NCBI RefSeq assembly: GCF_900142965.1
Contig: NZ_FRCQ01000006.1
Location: 1 to 64,000 of the forward strand
Source of the DNA: Rhizobacter sp. OV335
Lineage (GTDB): Bacteria; Pseudomonadota; Gammaproteobacteria; Burkholderiales; Burkholderiaceae_C
DNA: 64,000 nucleotides
Direction: 5' to 3'
In this document: piece by piece, positions 27,950 to 36,675 of the stretch
Numbering within the stretch: the first letter of the stretch is position 1
How the letters are laid out: each line of letters begins with the position of its first letter
Program-made: the position numbers and the translations under genes
The notes under the pieces: generated by a model
The model's input: only the letters and a program-made list of their open reading frames with translations
Databases searched by the model: none
What the model was told of the DNA's origin: nothing

Positions 27950-28571
27950 TCTCACATTGAACCCCGCGGCAAGCGCCGACGCGCCGCGCTACTACCTGCG
28001 CGAAGAACACCATCCGGAGAACGGCACCCTGCTCGGGTTCTGGCTCTACCTGATGAGCGACTGCCTGGTCTTCGCATGCCTGTTCGCGACCTACGGCGTG
28101 CTCGGCCGCAGCTACGCGGCCGGCCCGTCGGGCGCCGACCTGTTCGACCTGCCGATCGTGGCGGTGAACACCTCGCTGCTGCTGCTGTCGTCGATCACCT
28201 ACGGCTTCGCGGTGCTCGAGATGCAGCGCAAGCGGCTGCGCGCGACGCTGGTGTGGCTGGGCATCACCGGCCTGTTCGGGCTGGGCTTCCTGAGCCTGGA
28301 GCTGTACGAGTTCGCGCACCTGATCCACGAAGGCGCGGGCCCGCAGCGCAGCGCGTTCCTGTCGTCGTTCTTCACGCTGGTCGGCACGCACGGGCTGCAC
28401 GTCACCTTCGGCATCGTCTGGCTGGTCACGCTGATGTTCCAGCTCGGCAAGCACGGGCTGACCGCGCCGAACCGCCGCCGCGTGATGTGTTTGTCGATGT
28501 TCTGGCACTTCCTGGACGTCGTCTGGATCGGCGTCTTCACCTTTGTGTACCTGATGGGAGTGCTGCCGTGA
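27942..28571 (+). CDS. cyoC: Cytochrome bo3 ubiquinol oxidase subunit III
   Basis: A 209-residue integral membrane subunit of the oxidase, with five helices and the family signature [23 protein letters not shown], then [12 protein letters not shown] and [18 protein letters not shown] at the end. It stabilises subunit I rather than binding redox centres. The ATG at 27942 overlaps the cyoB stop, and its own TGA overlaps the GTG of cyoD, so translation is coupled through the operon. Confidence 0.95.
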   Translation: MSDLTLNPAASADAPRYYLREEHHPENGTLLGFWLYLMSDCLVFACLFATYGVLGRSYAAGPSGADLFDLPIVAVNTSLLLLSSITYGFAVLEMQRKRLRATLVWLGITGLFGLGFLSLELYEFAHLIHEGAGPQRSAFLSSFFTLVGTHGLHVTFGIVWLVTLMFQLGKHGLTAPNRRRVMCLSMFWHFLDVVWIGVFTFVYLMGVLP

Positions 28572-28993
28572 GCGCACAAGAAATCGACAGCCTCGCCCAC
28601 GGGCGGGATCACGGCCACGCGCATGGCCACCACGACGACCACGGTCACGACCACGACGGCGGCCACGCCCCCAGCACGCTGCAGGGCTACGCCACCGGCT
28701 TCATCCTGTCGGTGATCCTGACGGCGATCCCGTTCTGGCTGGTGATGGGCAAGGCCTTCAACAACTCCAGCACCACGGCGCTCGTGATCCTCGGCTTCGC
28801 CGCGGTGCAGATCGTCGTGCACATGGTGTACTTCCTGCACATGAACGCCCGCTCGGAAGGCGGCTGGACCATGCTGGCGCTGATCTTCACGCTGGTGCTG
28901 GTGGTGATCACGCTGAGCGGTTCGTTGTGGGTGATGTTCCACATGAACAGCAACATGATGCCCACTGTCCACGACATGCGGGTCCGGCCGTGA
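28568..28993 (+). CDS. cyoD: Cytochrome bo3 ubiquinol oxidase subunit IV with His-rich N-terminus
   Basis: A 141-residue small subunit of the oxidase with three membrane helices ([60 protein letters not shown]). The GTG at 28568 overlaps the cyoC stop as GTGA. Before the first helix lies a stretch of about 25 residues (positions 9-35) made mostly of His, Asp and Gly, longer than the short polar tail of the E. coli protein. It could bind copper, zinc or nickel on the cytoplasmic side. The next gene again starts at an overlapping GTGA. Confidence 0.93.
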   Translation: MSAQEIDSLAHGRDHGHAHGHHDDHGHDHDGGHAPSTLQGYATGFILSVILTAIPFWLVMGKAFNNSSTTALVILGFAAVQIVVHMVYFLHMNARSEGGWTMLALIFTLVLVVITLSGSLWVMFHMNSNMMPTVHDMRVRP

Positions 28994-29727
28994 GGCCGCG
29001 CAGGGCAGCGCTGATCGCAGCGGCCGCCCTGCTGTTCGCAGGCTTCGCCGCGCTCGGCACCTGGCAGGTGCAGCGGCTGTCCTGGAAGCTGGACCTGATC
29101 GAGCGGGTCGAGCAGCGGGTCCGCGCGGCGCCGGTCGAGGCGCCTGCCGGGCCGGTCAGCGCGGCGGCCGACGAGTACCGCCACGTCGTGCTGCATGGCC
29201 GCTTCCTGCATGCGCAAGAGACCCTTGTGCAGGCCGTCACCGAGCAAGGGCCCGGCTGGTGGCTCGTCACGCCGCTGCAGCAGGCCGACGGCCGCAGCGT
29301 GCTGGTCAACCGCGGGTTCGTCACGACCGAGTCGAAAGCCCTGGCCGCGCGCCCGGACGGCGACGTCACCGTCACCGGCTTGCTGCGCCTGACCGAACCG
29401 CGCGGCGGCTTCCTGCGCCGCAACGATCCCGCGGCCGGCCGCTGGTTCTCGCGCGATGTGGAAGCCATCGCCGCGGCACGTGGCCTCACGACGGCAGCAT
29501 CCTATTTCATCGACGCCGATGCAAGCCCCGACGCCTGGCCCATCAGCGGCCTGACCGTCGTCAGCTTCCACAACAACCACCTCGTCTACGCCCTCACCTG
29601 GTTCGGCCTCGCCGCGATGGTGGCAGGGGCGGCGTGGATGCTGCGGCCGGGCGGCCGCTGGTCGGGCGAGAATCCGCCCTTCCCGGCCTCCGCCTCCGCC
29701 CTCCCGCACGATGCCCCTCACGGCTGA
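28990..29727 (+). CDS. SURF1 family oxidase assembly protein
   Basis: A 245-residue protein with one helix at each end (residues about 6-26 and 198-218) and a periplasmic loop, the SURF1/Shy1 layout. Family marks are FAALGTWQVQRLSWKLDLI, GPGWWLVTPLQ, VLVNRGFV and the C-terminal NNHLVYALTWFGLAAM. SURF1 proteins help insert haem into haem-copper oxidases. The GTG at 28990 overlaps the cyoD stop. In E. coli this position holds cyoE (haem O synthase), which is absent here. The 3' end overlaps regB by 17 bases. Confidence 0.9.
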   Translation: MRPRRAALIAAAALLFAGFAALGTWQVQRLSWKLDLIERVEQRVRAAPVEAPAGPVSAAADEYRHVVLHGRFLHAQETLVQAVTEQGPGWWLVTPLQQADGRSVLVNRGFVTTESKALAARPDGDVTVTGLLRLTEPRGGFLRRNDPAAGRWFSRDVEAIAAARGLTTAASYFIDADASPDAWPISGLTVVSFHNNHLVYALTWFGLAAMVAGAAWMLRPGGRWSGENPPFPASASALPHDAPHG

Positions 29728-31123
29728 CACCACCCCGCTGCAGCACACCCTGATCGGTCCACCCACGAGCTGGGCCGGCACCGTGGGCGTCACCGACGCC
29801 GGGCTGAAGAACATGCAGCAGCTGATCCAGCTGCGCTGGATCGCGGTGGTCGGCCAGATCGTCACGGTCGCGATCGTGCATTTCGGCTTCGGCATCCGGC
29901 TGCCGCTGGAGCACATGCTCGCGGTGCTGTACTGCCTGGTCGCGTTCAACCTCGTCAGCGTGCTGCGGCTGCGCAACCGCCGCCCGGTGCTGCATGTGGA
30001 GCTGCTGGTGGCGCTGCTGGTCGATGTCGGCATGCTCACTTCGCAGCTCTACCTGAGCGGCGGCGCGACCAACCCGTTCGCCTTCCTGTACCTGCTGCAG
30101 GTGATCCTCGGCGCGGTTCTGCTGAAGCCGCGCTTCACCTGGGTGCTGGTGGTCGTCACCTGCCTGTGCTTCGCCGGGCTCGGGCTGTACTACCGGCCGC
30201 TGGACATCCCGCTCGACCACGTGCGCGGCCTGTCGAGCCCGTTCGTGCTGGGGCTGCTGCTGTGCTTCGCGCTGAACGCGGCGCTGCTGGTCACCTTCAT
30301 CACCCGCATCCAGCGCAACCTGCGCGCCCGCGATGCGCGGCTGGCCGCGTTGCGCCAGCGCGCGGCCGAAGAGGAGCACATCGTCCGCATGGGCCTGCTC
30401 GCGTCGGGCGCGGCGCACGAACTGGGCACGCCGCTCGCGACGCTGGCGGTGATCCTCGGCGACTGGCGCCGGCTGCCGCACTTCAGTTCCGACCCCGAGC
30501 TGCTCGAAGAGGTGGTCGAGATGCAGACCCAGCTGGAGCGCTGCAAGGCGATCGTCAGCGGCATCCTGCTGACGGCCGGCGAGGCGCGCGGCGAGTCGTC
30601 CGAGGCGACCACGCTCGCGACCTTCCTCGACGAGCTGGTGCACGACTGGCGCCGCACGCGGCCGGTCAAGGCCTTCGCGTACGAGAACCGCTTCGGCGAC
30701 GACCTGCCGATGGTGTCCGACTCGGCGATCCAGCAGATGATCTGCAACGTCCTCGACAACGCGCTCGAGGCGTCGCCGCAATGGCTGCGGCTCGACGTGG
30801 AGCGCGCCGGCGACGCGCTGAGCCTGACGGTGACCGATGCCGGCAAGGGCTTCGCGCCGGGCCTGCTCGAGACACTGGGCCAGCCCTACCGCTCGACCAA
30901 GGGGCGGCCGGGCAGCGGCCTCGGGCTGTTCCTGGTGGTCAACGTGGCGCGCACGATCGGCGGCACCGTGGAAGCGGCGAACCGGCCGGAGGGCGGCGCG
31001 ATGGTGAAGATCACGCTGCCGCTGTCGGCCATCGTGCTGGAAGACGCCACCGCACCTGAAGAAGAGGCCGAAGATGATCCCGAAGCTGCAGAGGAAGTGA
31101 GCGAAAGCCATGGACAACGCTGA
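29711..31123 (+). CDS. regB: RegB/PrrB-type redox-sensing histidine kinase
   Basis: A 470-residue membrane sensor kinase with about six helices (residues 40-200). The ubiquinone-sensing heptad GGATNPF is at 117-123. The phosphorylated His236 is in AAHELGTPLATL, and Cys278 in ERCKAIV corresponds by spacing to the redox-active cysteine of Rhodobacter RegB. The ATPase lobes follow: the N box (NVLDNALEA), DAGKGF and GSGLGLFLV. The RegB family regulates respiratory oxidases according to quinone pool and redox state. The gene overlaps SURF1 by 17 bases and regA by 14, tying it to the oxidase operon. A Glu-rich tail of about 20 residues ends the protein. Confidence 0.93.
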   Translation: MPLTADTTPLQHTLIGPPTSWAGTVGVTDAGLKNMQQLIQLRWIAVVGQIVTVAIVHFGFGIRLPLEHMLAVLYCLVAFNLVSVLRLRNRRPVLHVELLVALLVDVGMLTSQLYLSGGATNPFAFLYLLQVILGAVLLKPRFTWVLVVVTCLCFAGLGLYYRPLDIPLDHVRGLSSPFVLGLLLCFALNAALLVTFITRIQRNLRARDARLAALRQRAAEEEHIVRMGLLASGAAHELGTPLATLAVILGDWRRLPHFSSDPELLEEVVEMQTQLERCKAIVSGILLTAGEARGESSEATTLATFLDELVHDWRRTRPVKAFAYENRFGDDLPMVSDSAIQQMICNVLDNALEASPQWLRLDVERAGDALSLTVTDAGKGFAPGLLETLGQPYRSTKGRPGSGLGLFLVVNVARTIGGTVEAANRPEGGAMVKITLPLSAIVLEDATAPEEEAEDDPEAAEEVSESHGQR

Positions 31124-31649
31124 ACGCCGGCTGCTGATCGTCGAGGACGACGCCTCGTTCGCGCGCACGCTCGGGCGCTCGTTCGAGCGGCGCGACTACC
31201 GCGTCACGCTGGCCGCGAGCCTGGGCGATGTGAGCACCGTGCTGCAGACCGAATCGCCGGGCTTCGCGATCGTCGACCTGAAGCTGAACGGCGAGGCCTC
31301 GGGCCTGGCCTGCGTGCAGGCGCTGCATGCGCACGACCCGAAGATGCTGATCGTCGTGCTGACCGGGTTCGCGAGCATCGGCACCGCGGTCGAGGCGATC
31401 AAGCTCGGCGCCTGCCACTACCTGGCCAAGCCGTCGAACACCGACGACATCGAGGCCGCGTTCGGCCGCGCCGCCGGCACCACCGAGGTCGAGCTGACGA
31501 ACCGCTCGAGCTCGATCAAGACGCTCGAGTGGGAACGCATCCACGAGACGCTGGCGGAGACCGGGTTCAACATCTCCGAAACGGCGCGGCGGCTGGGCAT
31601 GCACCGGCGCACGCTGGCGCGCAAGCTCGGAAAACAGCAAGTGAAATAG
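31110..31649 (+). CDS. regA: RegA/PrrA/ActR-type response regulator
   Basis: A 179-residue two-domain response regulator. The receiver has the acidic pair at residues 12-14 (VEDD), the phosphorylated Asp56 in AIVDLKL and Lys107 in LAKPSN. The C-terminal Fis-type helix-turn-helix NISETARRLGMHRRTLARKL (residues about 154-173) is nearly the RegA consensus. It is the partner of the overlapping regB and probably controls cyoABCD and other redox genes. It is the last gene of this block; a strong hairpin lies about 25 bp after its stop. Confidence 0.95.
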   Translation: MDNAERRLLIVEDDASFARTLGRSFERRDYRVTLAASLGDVSTVLQTESPGFAIVDLKLNGEASGLACVQALHAHDPKMLIVVLTGFASIGTAVEAIKLGACHYLAKPSNTDDIEAAFGRAAGTTEVELTNRSSSIKTLEWERIHETLAETGFNISETARRLGMHRRTLARKLGKQQVK

Positions 31650-31673
31650 GCGGCCGGTCTCCCCAGTCGAGGG

Positions 31674-31696
31674 GATGCCGCCCGGCGGGCGGCATC
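31674..31696 (+). terminator. Strong hairpin after regA, terminator-like
   Basis: GATGCCGCCC and GGGCGGCATC form a perfect 10-bp stem with a three-base loop, beginning 25 bp after the regA stop. There is no T-tract immediately after it, only a short TTTT about 20 bases downstream, so it is at best a weak intrinsic terminator. Its position at the end of the cyo-reg block supports a 3'-end role. Confidence 0.5.
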
Positions 31697-31739
31697 GGCA
31701 CAATCGCCGGGCACTTTTGCGCCTGGACCGAGGCCCGCC

Positions 31740-34400
31740 ATGCCGACTGCCACCCCTGCTGCCACCACGATACCGGCCACGCAAGTGCTCGGTGACGAAC
31801 TCGAGCTCATCCGGGCGCGCCGGCGCGCGAACGACCCCCAGCTCGCCGCCGCCCGGCCGCGCAGCCGCGAGGTGTTCGGGCTCGCGCTGTCGGGTGGTGG
31901 CATCCGCAGCGCGACGGTCTCGCTCGGCGTGCTGCAAGGCTTGGCGCGTGCCGGGCTGCTGCACCGCTTCGACTACCTGTCGACGGTCTCCGGCGGCGGC
32001 TACATCGGCGCGTTCTTCGCCAGCCTGTTCCGCCGGCCGCTCGATGGCAACGACAAGGGCAACGGCCTGAACGCCGCGGCCACCGGCCACGACGCCGAGC
32101 GCATCCTCGCCGAGGACTTCTCGCGCCGCCCGCCGGGCTATTCGCCCACCGCCCGCCCGCTCGGCTGGCAACTGCAGTGGCTGCGCAAGGGCAGCCGCTA
32201 CCTCGCGCCCTCCGGCGCGGGCGACTACCTGTACGCCGTGGCACTGGTGCTGCGCAACCTGGTCGCGATCCACTACGTGCTCGGGCTGGCGCTGGTGCTC
32301 GCGGTGCTGCTGGCGATCGGGCTGGACTGGGTCGTGCAGATGGCGGCTTTCACGATGGCGGACCTGCCGGGCCATGCCTCGGGCTTCGGGCTGCTGCTGC
32401 TGTCGGGCGCGCTCGGCGCGTTCTGGGTGGCACCGAGCGCGCTCGCCTACTTCGCCGCGGAGACGCCGAAATCCGACGACGGCAAGCTGCCCTGGTGGTC
32501 GACGCGCACCTTCTGGTCCTTCATCGCCGCGACCGCGGTGGCCATCGGGCTGAGCTGGTGGATCGGCAGCTTCGGCGATGCCGGCGACCTCTCGCCCGCA
32601 CCGCAGGCCTGGCGCCTCGGCGTCGCGCGCCTGCTGGCCGGCCTGGCTGCGCTGATGCTGCTGTCGGTCGCGATGCTGCTGGTCGTCGGCACGCTCGCCC
32701 GGCACCGTGCCGGCCGCGGCGAGACCTCGCAGGCCCGCTTGCTGCAAGGCATCCGCGTCGACCTGACGCAGGTGCTGGCGCACGGGCTGAGCTTCCTGCT
32801 CGCGGCGGTGTCCGCCGCCGCCTTGCTGCTGCTGGTGCCCCACCTGCGCGAGTACACGGCAAAGCTGGTCGCCGCGGCCGTGGCGGCCGCACCGGCGGCG
32901 CGCTTCCTGATGTCGCTCGTGCCCCAGCGCAAGAAGGACAACGAGGCGTCGCCCGCGTGGCTGCAATGGCTCGCGTCGGCTGCCGGCGTGCTCGCGTTCA
33001 CGCTGCTCGTGCTCGGGTGGACGCTGGCGGCCGATGCGCTGGTCTCCACCTGGCTGATGCCGACCGGCATCTCGGGCTTCGCGGTGATCACGTCGGTGCT
33101 GCTGCTGCTCGCGCTGGCCTTCGCGACCGGCCAGAGCTTCCAGTTCCTGAACCTGACGACGATCCAGCGCATGTATGCCTCGCGCATCATCCGCAGCTAC
33201 CTGGGCGCGAGCAATGCCGAACGCTCGAACGCCGGCAGCCGCAGCGCGTGGCAGCGCATCAGCGAGGCCCACCCACGCGACGACCTGCCGCGCGGCGAGT
33301 ACTACGCCGCCGATGCCTGGGAGCGCGGCGCGCCGCTGCACCTGATCAACGTGACGATCAACCAGACCGTCTCCGACACCGACCCGCTGGTGCAGCGCGA
33401 CCGCAAGGGCCGCCCGCTGGTGGTGTCGCCCTGCGCACTCGGCGTCGACGGGCTCTGGTACGACTGGGACAGGCCGGCGGTCGAGCGCGGCAAGCCGGTG
33501 CGGCTCGAGGCGCTGACCATCGGCAACTGGATCGGCATCTCCGGCGCGGCCTTCAGCACCGGGCTGGGCCGGGCGACCTCGCTCGGCAAGTCGATGCTGT
33601 TCACGATCGGCAACGTCCGCCTCGGGCATTGGTGGAAGGCCTGGCCCGAGGAGCGGGCGCCGCGCAAGCGCGGCCCGCTCGACCTGCTGGCGCGCGGCAT
33701 CTCGCGCGTCTTCACGACGCAGGCCTACCTGGCCAGCGAGCTGTTCGCGCGCTTCAGCGGCACGCAGCTGCCGTACTGGTACCTGACGGACGGCGGGCAC
33801 TTCGAGAACACCGGCGTCTACGAGCTGCTGCGCCGGCGCGTCGGCATGGTGCTCGCGTGCGACAACGGCGCCGACCCGAGCTACCAGCTCGAAGACCTGG
33901 CGAACCTGATGCGGCTGGCCCGCATCGACATGGGCTGTGAATTCGTGCGGCTGGTGCGTGAGGATTTCGGACCGATGGCCGACGCGCCGCGCTGGCTGAA
34001 CGCGGTCATCGACGATCAACGGCTGACCCGTGGCGATGGCAACGAGGACAAGGACACCGGCCGCGCGATGCTGTTCTACGCGTACCGGCCGCTCGATCCC
34101 GACGGCGTCGACAGCGGCACGGCGCTGGTGGTGCTGAAGCCGCGTCTTGCGCACTCGACCCCGCTCGACGTGCTGGAGTACGCCGCCACCTCGCCCACCT
34201 TCCCGCAGGAGACGACGGCCGACCAGTTCTTCGACGAAGGCCAGTGGGAGAGCTACCGCCGGCTGGGTGCGGCGCAGTGCGAGGACCTGTTCGCCGCGGC
34301 GGCGTCCACCGAGGCGGGCCAGGTCGATGCACTCACGCGGCTGCGCGACGAGATCCGGGCGGCCGCCCGCAAGAAGCTGGCGGCCGCCGGCAACGCCTGA
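31740..34400 (+). CDS. Large membrane patatin-like phospholipase
   Basis: An 886-residue protein with a patatin catalytic domain split around membrane segments. The oxyanion motif GGGIRSA is at residues 52-58, the nucleophile Ser84 is in STVSGGGYIG, and the dyad aspartate is Asp684 in the stretch reading DGGHFENTG. Between them, residues about 165-490 hold roughly eight hydrophobic helices, so the active-site halves meet on one side of the membrane. It resembles the large uncharacterised membrane patatins of proteobacteria. The substrate is presumably lipid acyl esters. Its stop abuts the convergent GH5 gene with no intervening base. Confidence 0.8.
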   Translation: MPTATPAATTIPATQVLGDELELIRARRRANDPQLAAARPRSREVFGLALSGGGIRSATVSLGVLQGLARAGLLHRFDYLSTVSGGGYIGAFFASLFRRPLDGNDKGNGLNAAATGHDAERILAEDFSRRPPGYSPTARPLGWQLQWLRKGSRYLAPSGAGDYLYAVALVLRNLVAIHYVLGLALVLAVLLAIGLDWVVQMAAFTMADLPGHASGFGLLLLSGALGAFWVAPSALAYFAAETPKSDDGKLPWWSTRTFWSFIAATAVAIGLSWWIGSFGDAGDLSPAPQAWRLGVARLLAGLAALMLLSVAMLLVVGTLARHRAGRGETSQARLLQGIRVDLTQVLAHGLSFLLAAVSAAALLLLVPHLREYTAKLVAAAVAAAPAARFLMSLVPQRKKDNEASPAWLQWLASAAGVLAFTLLVLGWTLAADALVSTWLMPTGISGFAVITSVLLLLALAFATGQSFQFLNLTTIQRMYASRIIRSYLGASNAERSNAGSRSAWQRISEAHPRDDLPRGEYYAADAWERGAPLHLINVTINQTVSDTDPLVQRDRKGRPLVVSPCALGVDGLWYDWDRPAVERGKPVRLEALTIGNWIGISGAAFSTGLGRATSLGKSMLFTIGNVRLGHWWKAWPEERAPRKRGPLDLLARGISRVFTTQAYLASELFARFSGTQLPYWYLTDGGHFENTGVYELLRRRVGMVLACDNGADPSYQLEDLANLMRLARIDMGCEFVRLVREDFGPMADAPRWLNAVIDDQRLTRGDGNEDKDTGRAMLFYAYRPLDPDGVDSGTALVVLKPRLAHSTPLDVLEYAATSPTFPQETTADQFFDEGQWESYRRLGAAQCEDLFAAAASTEAGQVDALTRLRDEIRAAARKKLAAAGNA

Positions 34401-36548
34401 TCAGGGCGCCCGGAACGTCCAGCGCGCGTTGTCGCCGGCGCAATCCCACTGCTGGATCGCCGCGCCGTCCAGCGTCGACACGTTGGTCACGTCCAGGCAC
34501 TTGTTGCTGTGCGAGGCGCGCAGGTAGTAGGAGCCGCCGCCCTGGTCCTCCAGCTTGAACAGCTGGTTCGCGCCGCCGGTGCAGGTCCATTGCTGCACGG
34601 CCGCGCCGTTGGCGGTGCTGACGCCGGTGACGTCGGCGCACTTGCCGCTCAGCACCGAGCGCAGCTGCCACAGCCCGTTGGCGTTGCCCTGCACGACCCA
34701 TTGCTGGTTGCTGCCGCCGCCGTAGCTCCATTGCTGCAGCGCGGTGCCGTCGGTGGTGGCGCGTTCGCGCACGTCGAGCGCGCGGCCGCTGTGCTTCGCG
34801 ACGATCGCGTACGTCTGGCCGGAGACCGGGCCGGTCGTGGGGTTCGTCGGCGGGTTGGTCGGGGGATTCGTCGGCGGGTTGGTCGGCGTGTTGGTGCCGG
34901 TCGAATCCTCGAACTGCAGCCAGTCGAGGTTCGCGACGCCGAGCCCGCCCTTGGCCACCAGGTAGATGTTGTGCACGCCGCTGCTGCGCTGGATCGGCGT
35001 CGTGACCTCCTGGAAGGTGGTCCAGCCGCCGGTGCTCGGCACCGTGACCGTGCCGACATGCGCGCCGGTCGGGCTGTCGAGGTGCAGCTCGATCTGCTTG
35101 CCGGCATAGGCCGCGTCCACCGCCAGCCGCAGCTTCAGCCGGTCGACGCCGCTGCCGAAGTCGACGTCGATGTAGCGCAGCCAGTCACCCGCATCGAAGC
35201 TGCCGACGCCGGCCGCGTCGAAGCTGACGCCGCTCTGCGCATAGAACATCTCGGCCTCGAGCTTGTCGGTGGCGCGCCAGTTGCCTTCGTACGGCAGGTT
35301 GCGGATCAGGCTGTTCTTGCCGGTCAGCGCAGCCTTGAACACGCCGGTCAGCATGGTGTTGGCCGCCATGTTCTTCTCGACGTCCCAGCTGCGCCACTTC
35401 GATTCGATCGTGGCGTACGAATCGGTCGAGACGTTCGGCGTGTTGGCGCCGGCATTGGTGCTGTTGTACAGCGCCCAGTTGCCGACGTTGGTGCCCTTGT
35501 AGGTCCAGCTCGTCCAGTGCCAGCCCGACTCGTTGTAGCGGCGCAGGCCGTACTCCCAGCTGCTCTGCAGGTTGAAGTACATGAACTCGCCGACGTAGTG
35601 CGGCACGTTGTACGACAGGTACTGCTTCTCCTGGTTGACCTTGCTGTCGGTGAAGCTCGCCTGCGCGGCGTAGTTCGACTCGTTGCCCCAGTTGTAGTAG
35701 TGGAACTCGTAGATCACGTTGGTCCAGCCGTAATCCGACGGCCGGGTGATCGCCGTCCAGTCCCAGATGCCTTCCATGATCACGATGTGGTTCGGGTCGA
35801 CCGCACGGATCTCGTTGTAGAAGCGGTTGTACATGTCCAGCACCGGGCGCGTCGCCGGCGACGGGTAGTTCAGCGACGGCTCGTTCAGCAGGTCGTAGCC
35901 GGCGACCGTCGGCTCGTTGCGGAAGCGCGTGGCCAGCTCGCGCCAGAAGCTCAGCGCCTGGTTCTGGAAGGTCGTGTTGTTCCACAGCTGGCCCGAGCCG
36001 CCGATGCGCCCGCTGTGGTCGGCCCCGTTCTGCGAACCCGGCGCGCCATGCAGGTCGAGGATCACGTACATCCGGTACTTCTTCGCCATCGCCACCACCC
36101 ACTCGATGCGGCGGAAGTCGATCTTGCCGGCGGCATCGCGCTTCCACGAGCCGTCCTCGTTCATGTGGTTCAGGTAGTAGATCGGCAGGCGCACCGCGCT
36201 CATGCCCATCTCGCTGAGGATCTTGAAGTCCTTCTCCTGCAGGTAGCTGTCCTGGTAGGCGTTGATCAGCGCGTCGCGCCCGGCATCGCCGAAGCGCTGG
36301 CTCAGCGTCTTGCGCATCGTGTAGTCGTCGCTCACGCCGGCGAGCGGCGACATCCAGGTCTCGTGCACCTGCCAGCCGCCGAGGTTCACGCCGCGCAGGT
36401 AGATCGGGTCGCCGGTGCCGTTCTGGTTGCGCACCAGGCGGCCGTCGACCTTCAGGAAACTGCTGTGGGCGGCCGCGGTGCCGGCCATCGCGAGGGCGGC
36501 GACGACGGGCAGCAGGGCGAACCGCGAGAGGTGCGAAAGGAGTTTCAT
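34401..36548 (-). CDS. Secreted GH5 glucanase with CBM6 and ricin-B modules
   Basis: A 715-residue secreted polysaccharidase. Signal peptide to about residue 27. The GH5 catalytic domain spans residues 30-410, with acid/base Glu223 in LLNEPS and nucleophile Glu321 in VGEFMYF; the RGVNLGGW start recalls exo-beta-1,3-glucanase/cellulase subfamilies. A CBM6-like module covers about 425-547, a NPPT-repeat linker 550-572, and a ricin-type beta-trefoil 577-715 with three QQW repeats. It probably attacks a beta-glucan and binds its polymer by two modules. A LacI-type operator lies 25 bp before the ATG at 36548, suggesting sugar-induced expression. Confidence 0.9.
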   Translation of the reverse strand: MKLLSHLSRFALLPVVAALAMAGTAAAHSSFLKVDGRLVRNQNGTGDPIYLRGVNLGGWQVHETWMSPLAGVSDDYTMRKTLSQRFGDAGRDALINAYQDSYLQEKDFKILSEMGMSAVRLPIYYLNHMNEDGSWKRDAAGKIDFRRIEWVVAMAKKYRMYVILDLHGAPGSQNGADHSGRIGGSGQLWNNTTFQNQALSFWRELATRFRNEPTVAGYDLLNEPSLNYPSPATRPVLDMYNRFYNEIRAVDPNHIVIMEGIWDWTAITRPSDYGWTNVIYEFHYYNWGNESNYAAQASFTDSKVNQEKQYLSYNVPHYVGEFMYFNLQSSWEYGLRRYNESGWHWTSWTYKGTNVGNWALYNSTNAGANTPNVSTDSYATIESKWRSWDVEKNMAANTMLTGVFKAALTGKNSLIRNLPYEGNWRATDKLEAEMFYAQSGVSFDAAGVGSFDAGDWLRYIDVDFGSGVDRLKLRLAVDAAYAGKQIELHLDSPTGAHVGTVTVPSTGGWTTFQEVTTPIQRSSGVHNIYLVAKGGLGVANLDWLQFEDSTGTNTPTNPPTNPPTNPPTNPTTGPVSGQTYAIVAKHSGRALDVRERATTDGTALQQWSYGGGSNQQWVVQGNANGLWQLRSVLSGKCADVTGVSTANGAAVQQWTCTGGANQLFKLEDQGGGSYYLRASHSNKCLDVTNVSTLDGAAIQQWDCAGDNARWTFRAP

Positions 36549-36572
36549 GGTCGGGCTGGAGTGGAAGAAAAG

Positions 36573-36586
36573 TGGAAACGGTTCCA
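36573..36586. promoter_or_regulatory. LacI-family operator upstream of the GH5 gene
   Basis: TGGAAACGGTTCCA matches the general LacI/CcpA-type operator TGnAAnCGnTnnCA: outer arms TGGAA and TTCCA are symmetrical around a central CG. It lies 25 bp before the GH5 start codon, where a bound repressor would block transcription or ribosome access. No LacI-family gene is present in the window. Confidence 0.6.
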
Positions 36587-36675
36587 GTCCAGGATTCTTC
36601 GGGACCGAGGCCCGGATCATGTCCGGGTAAACCCTCGATCTGGCGGCGGGGTTGTCACCGCCTGCAACCGCCGCG

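Noticed and set aside
30416-30548. Suspicion that RegB lacks its redox-active cysteine
   Set aside because: A cysteine (Cys278, in ERCK) lies 42 residues after the phosphorylated His, the position expected from Rhodobacter RegB.
31011-34154. Long minus-strand open frame antisense to regA and the membrane patatin
   Set aside because: Low-complexity Arg/Gln/His-rich translation with no domain; the plus-strand genes are unambiguous.
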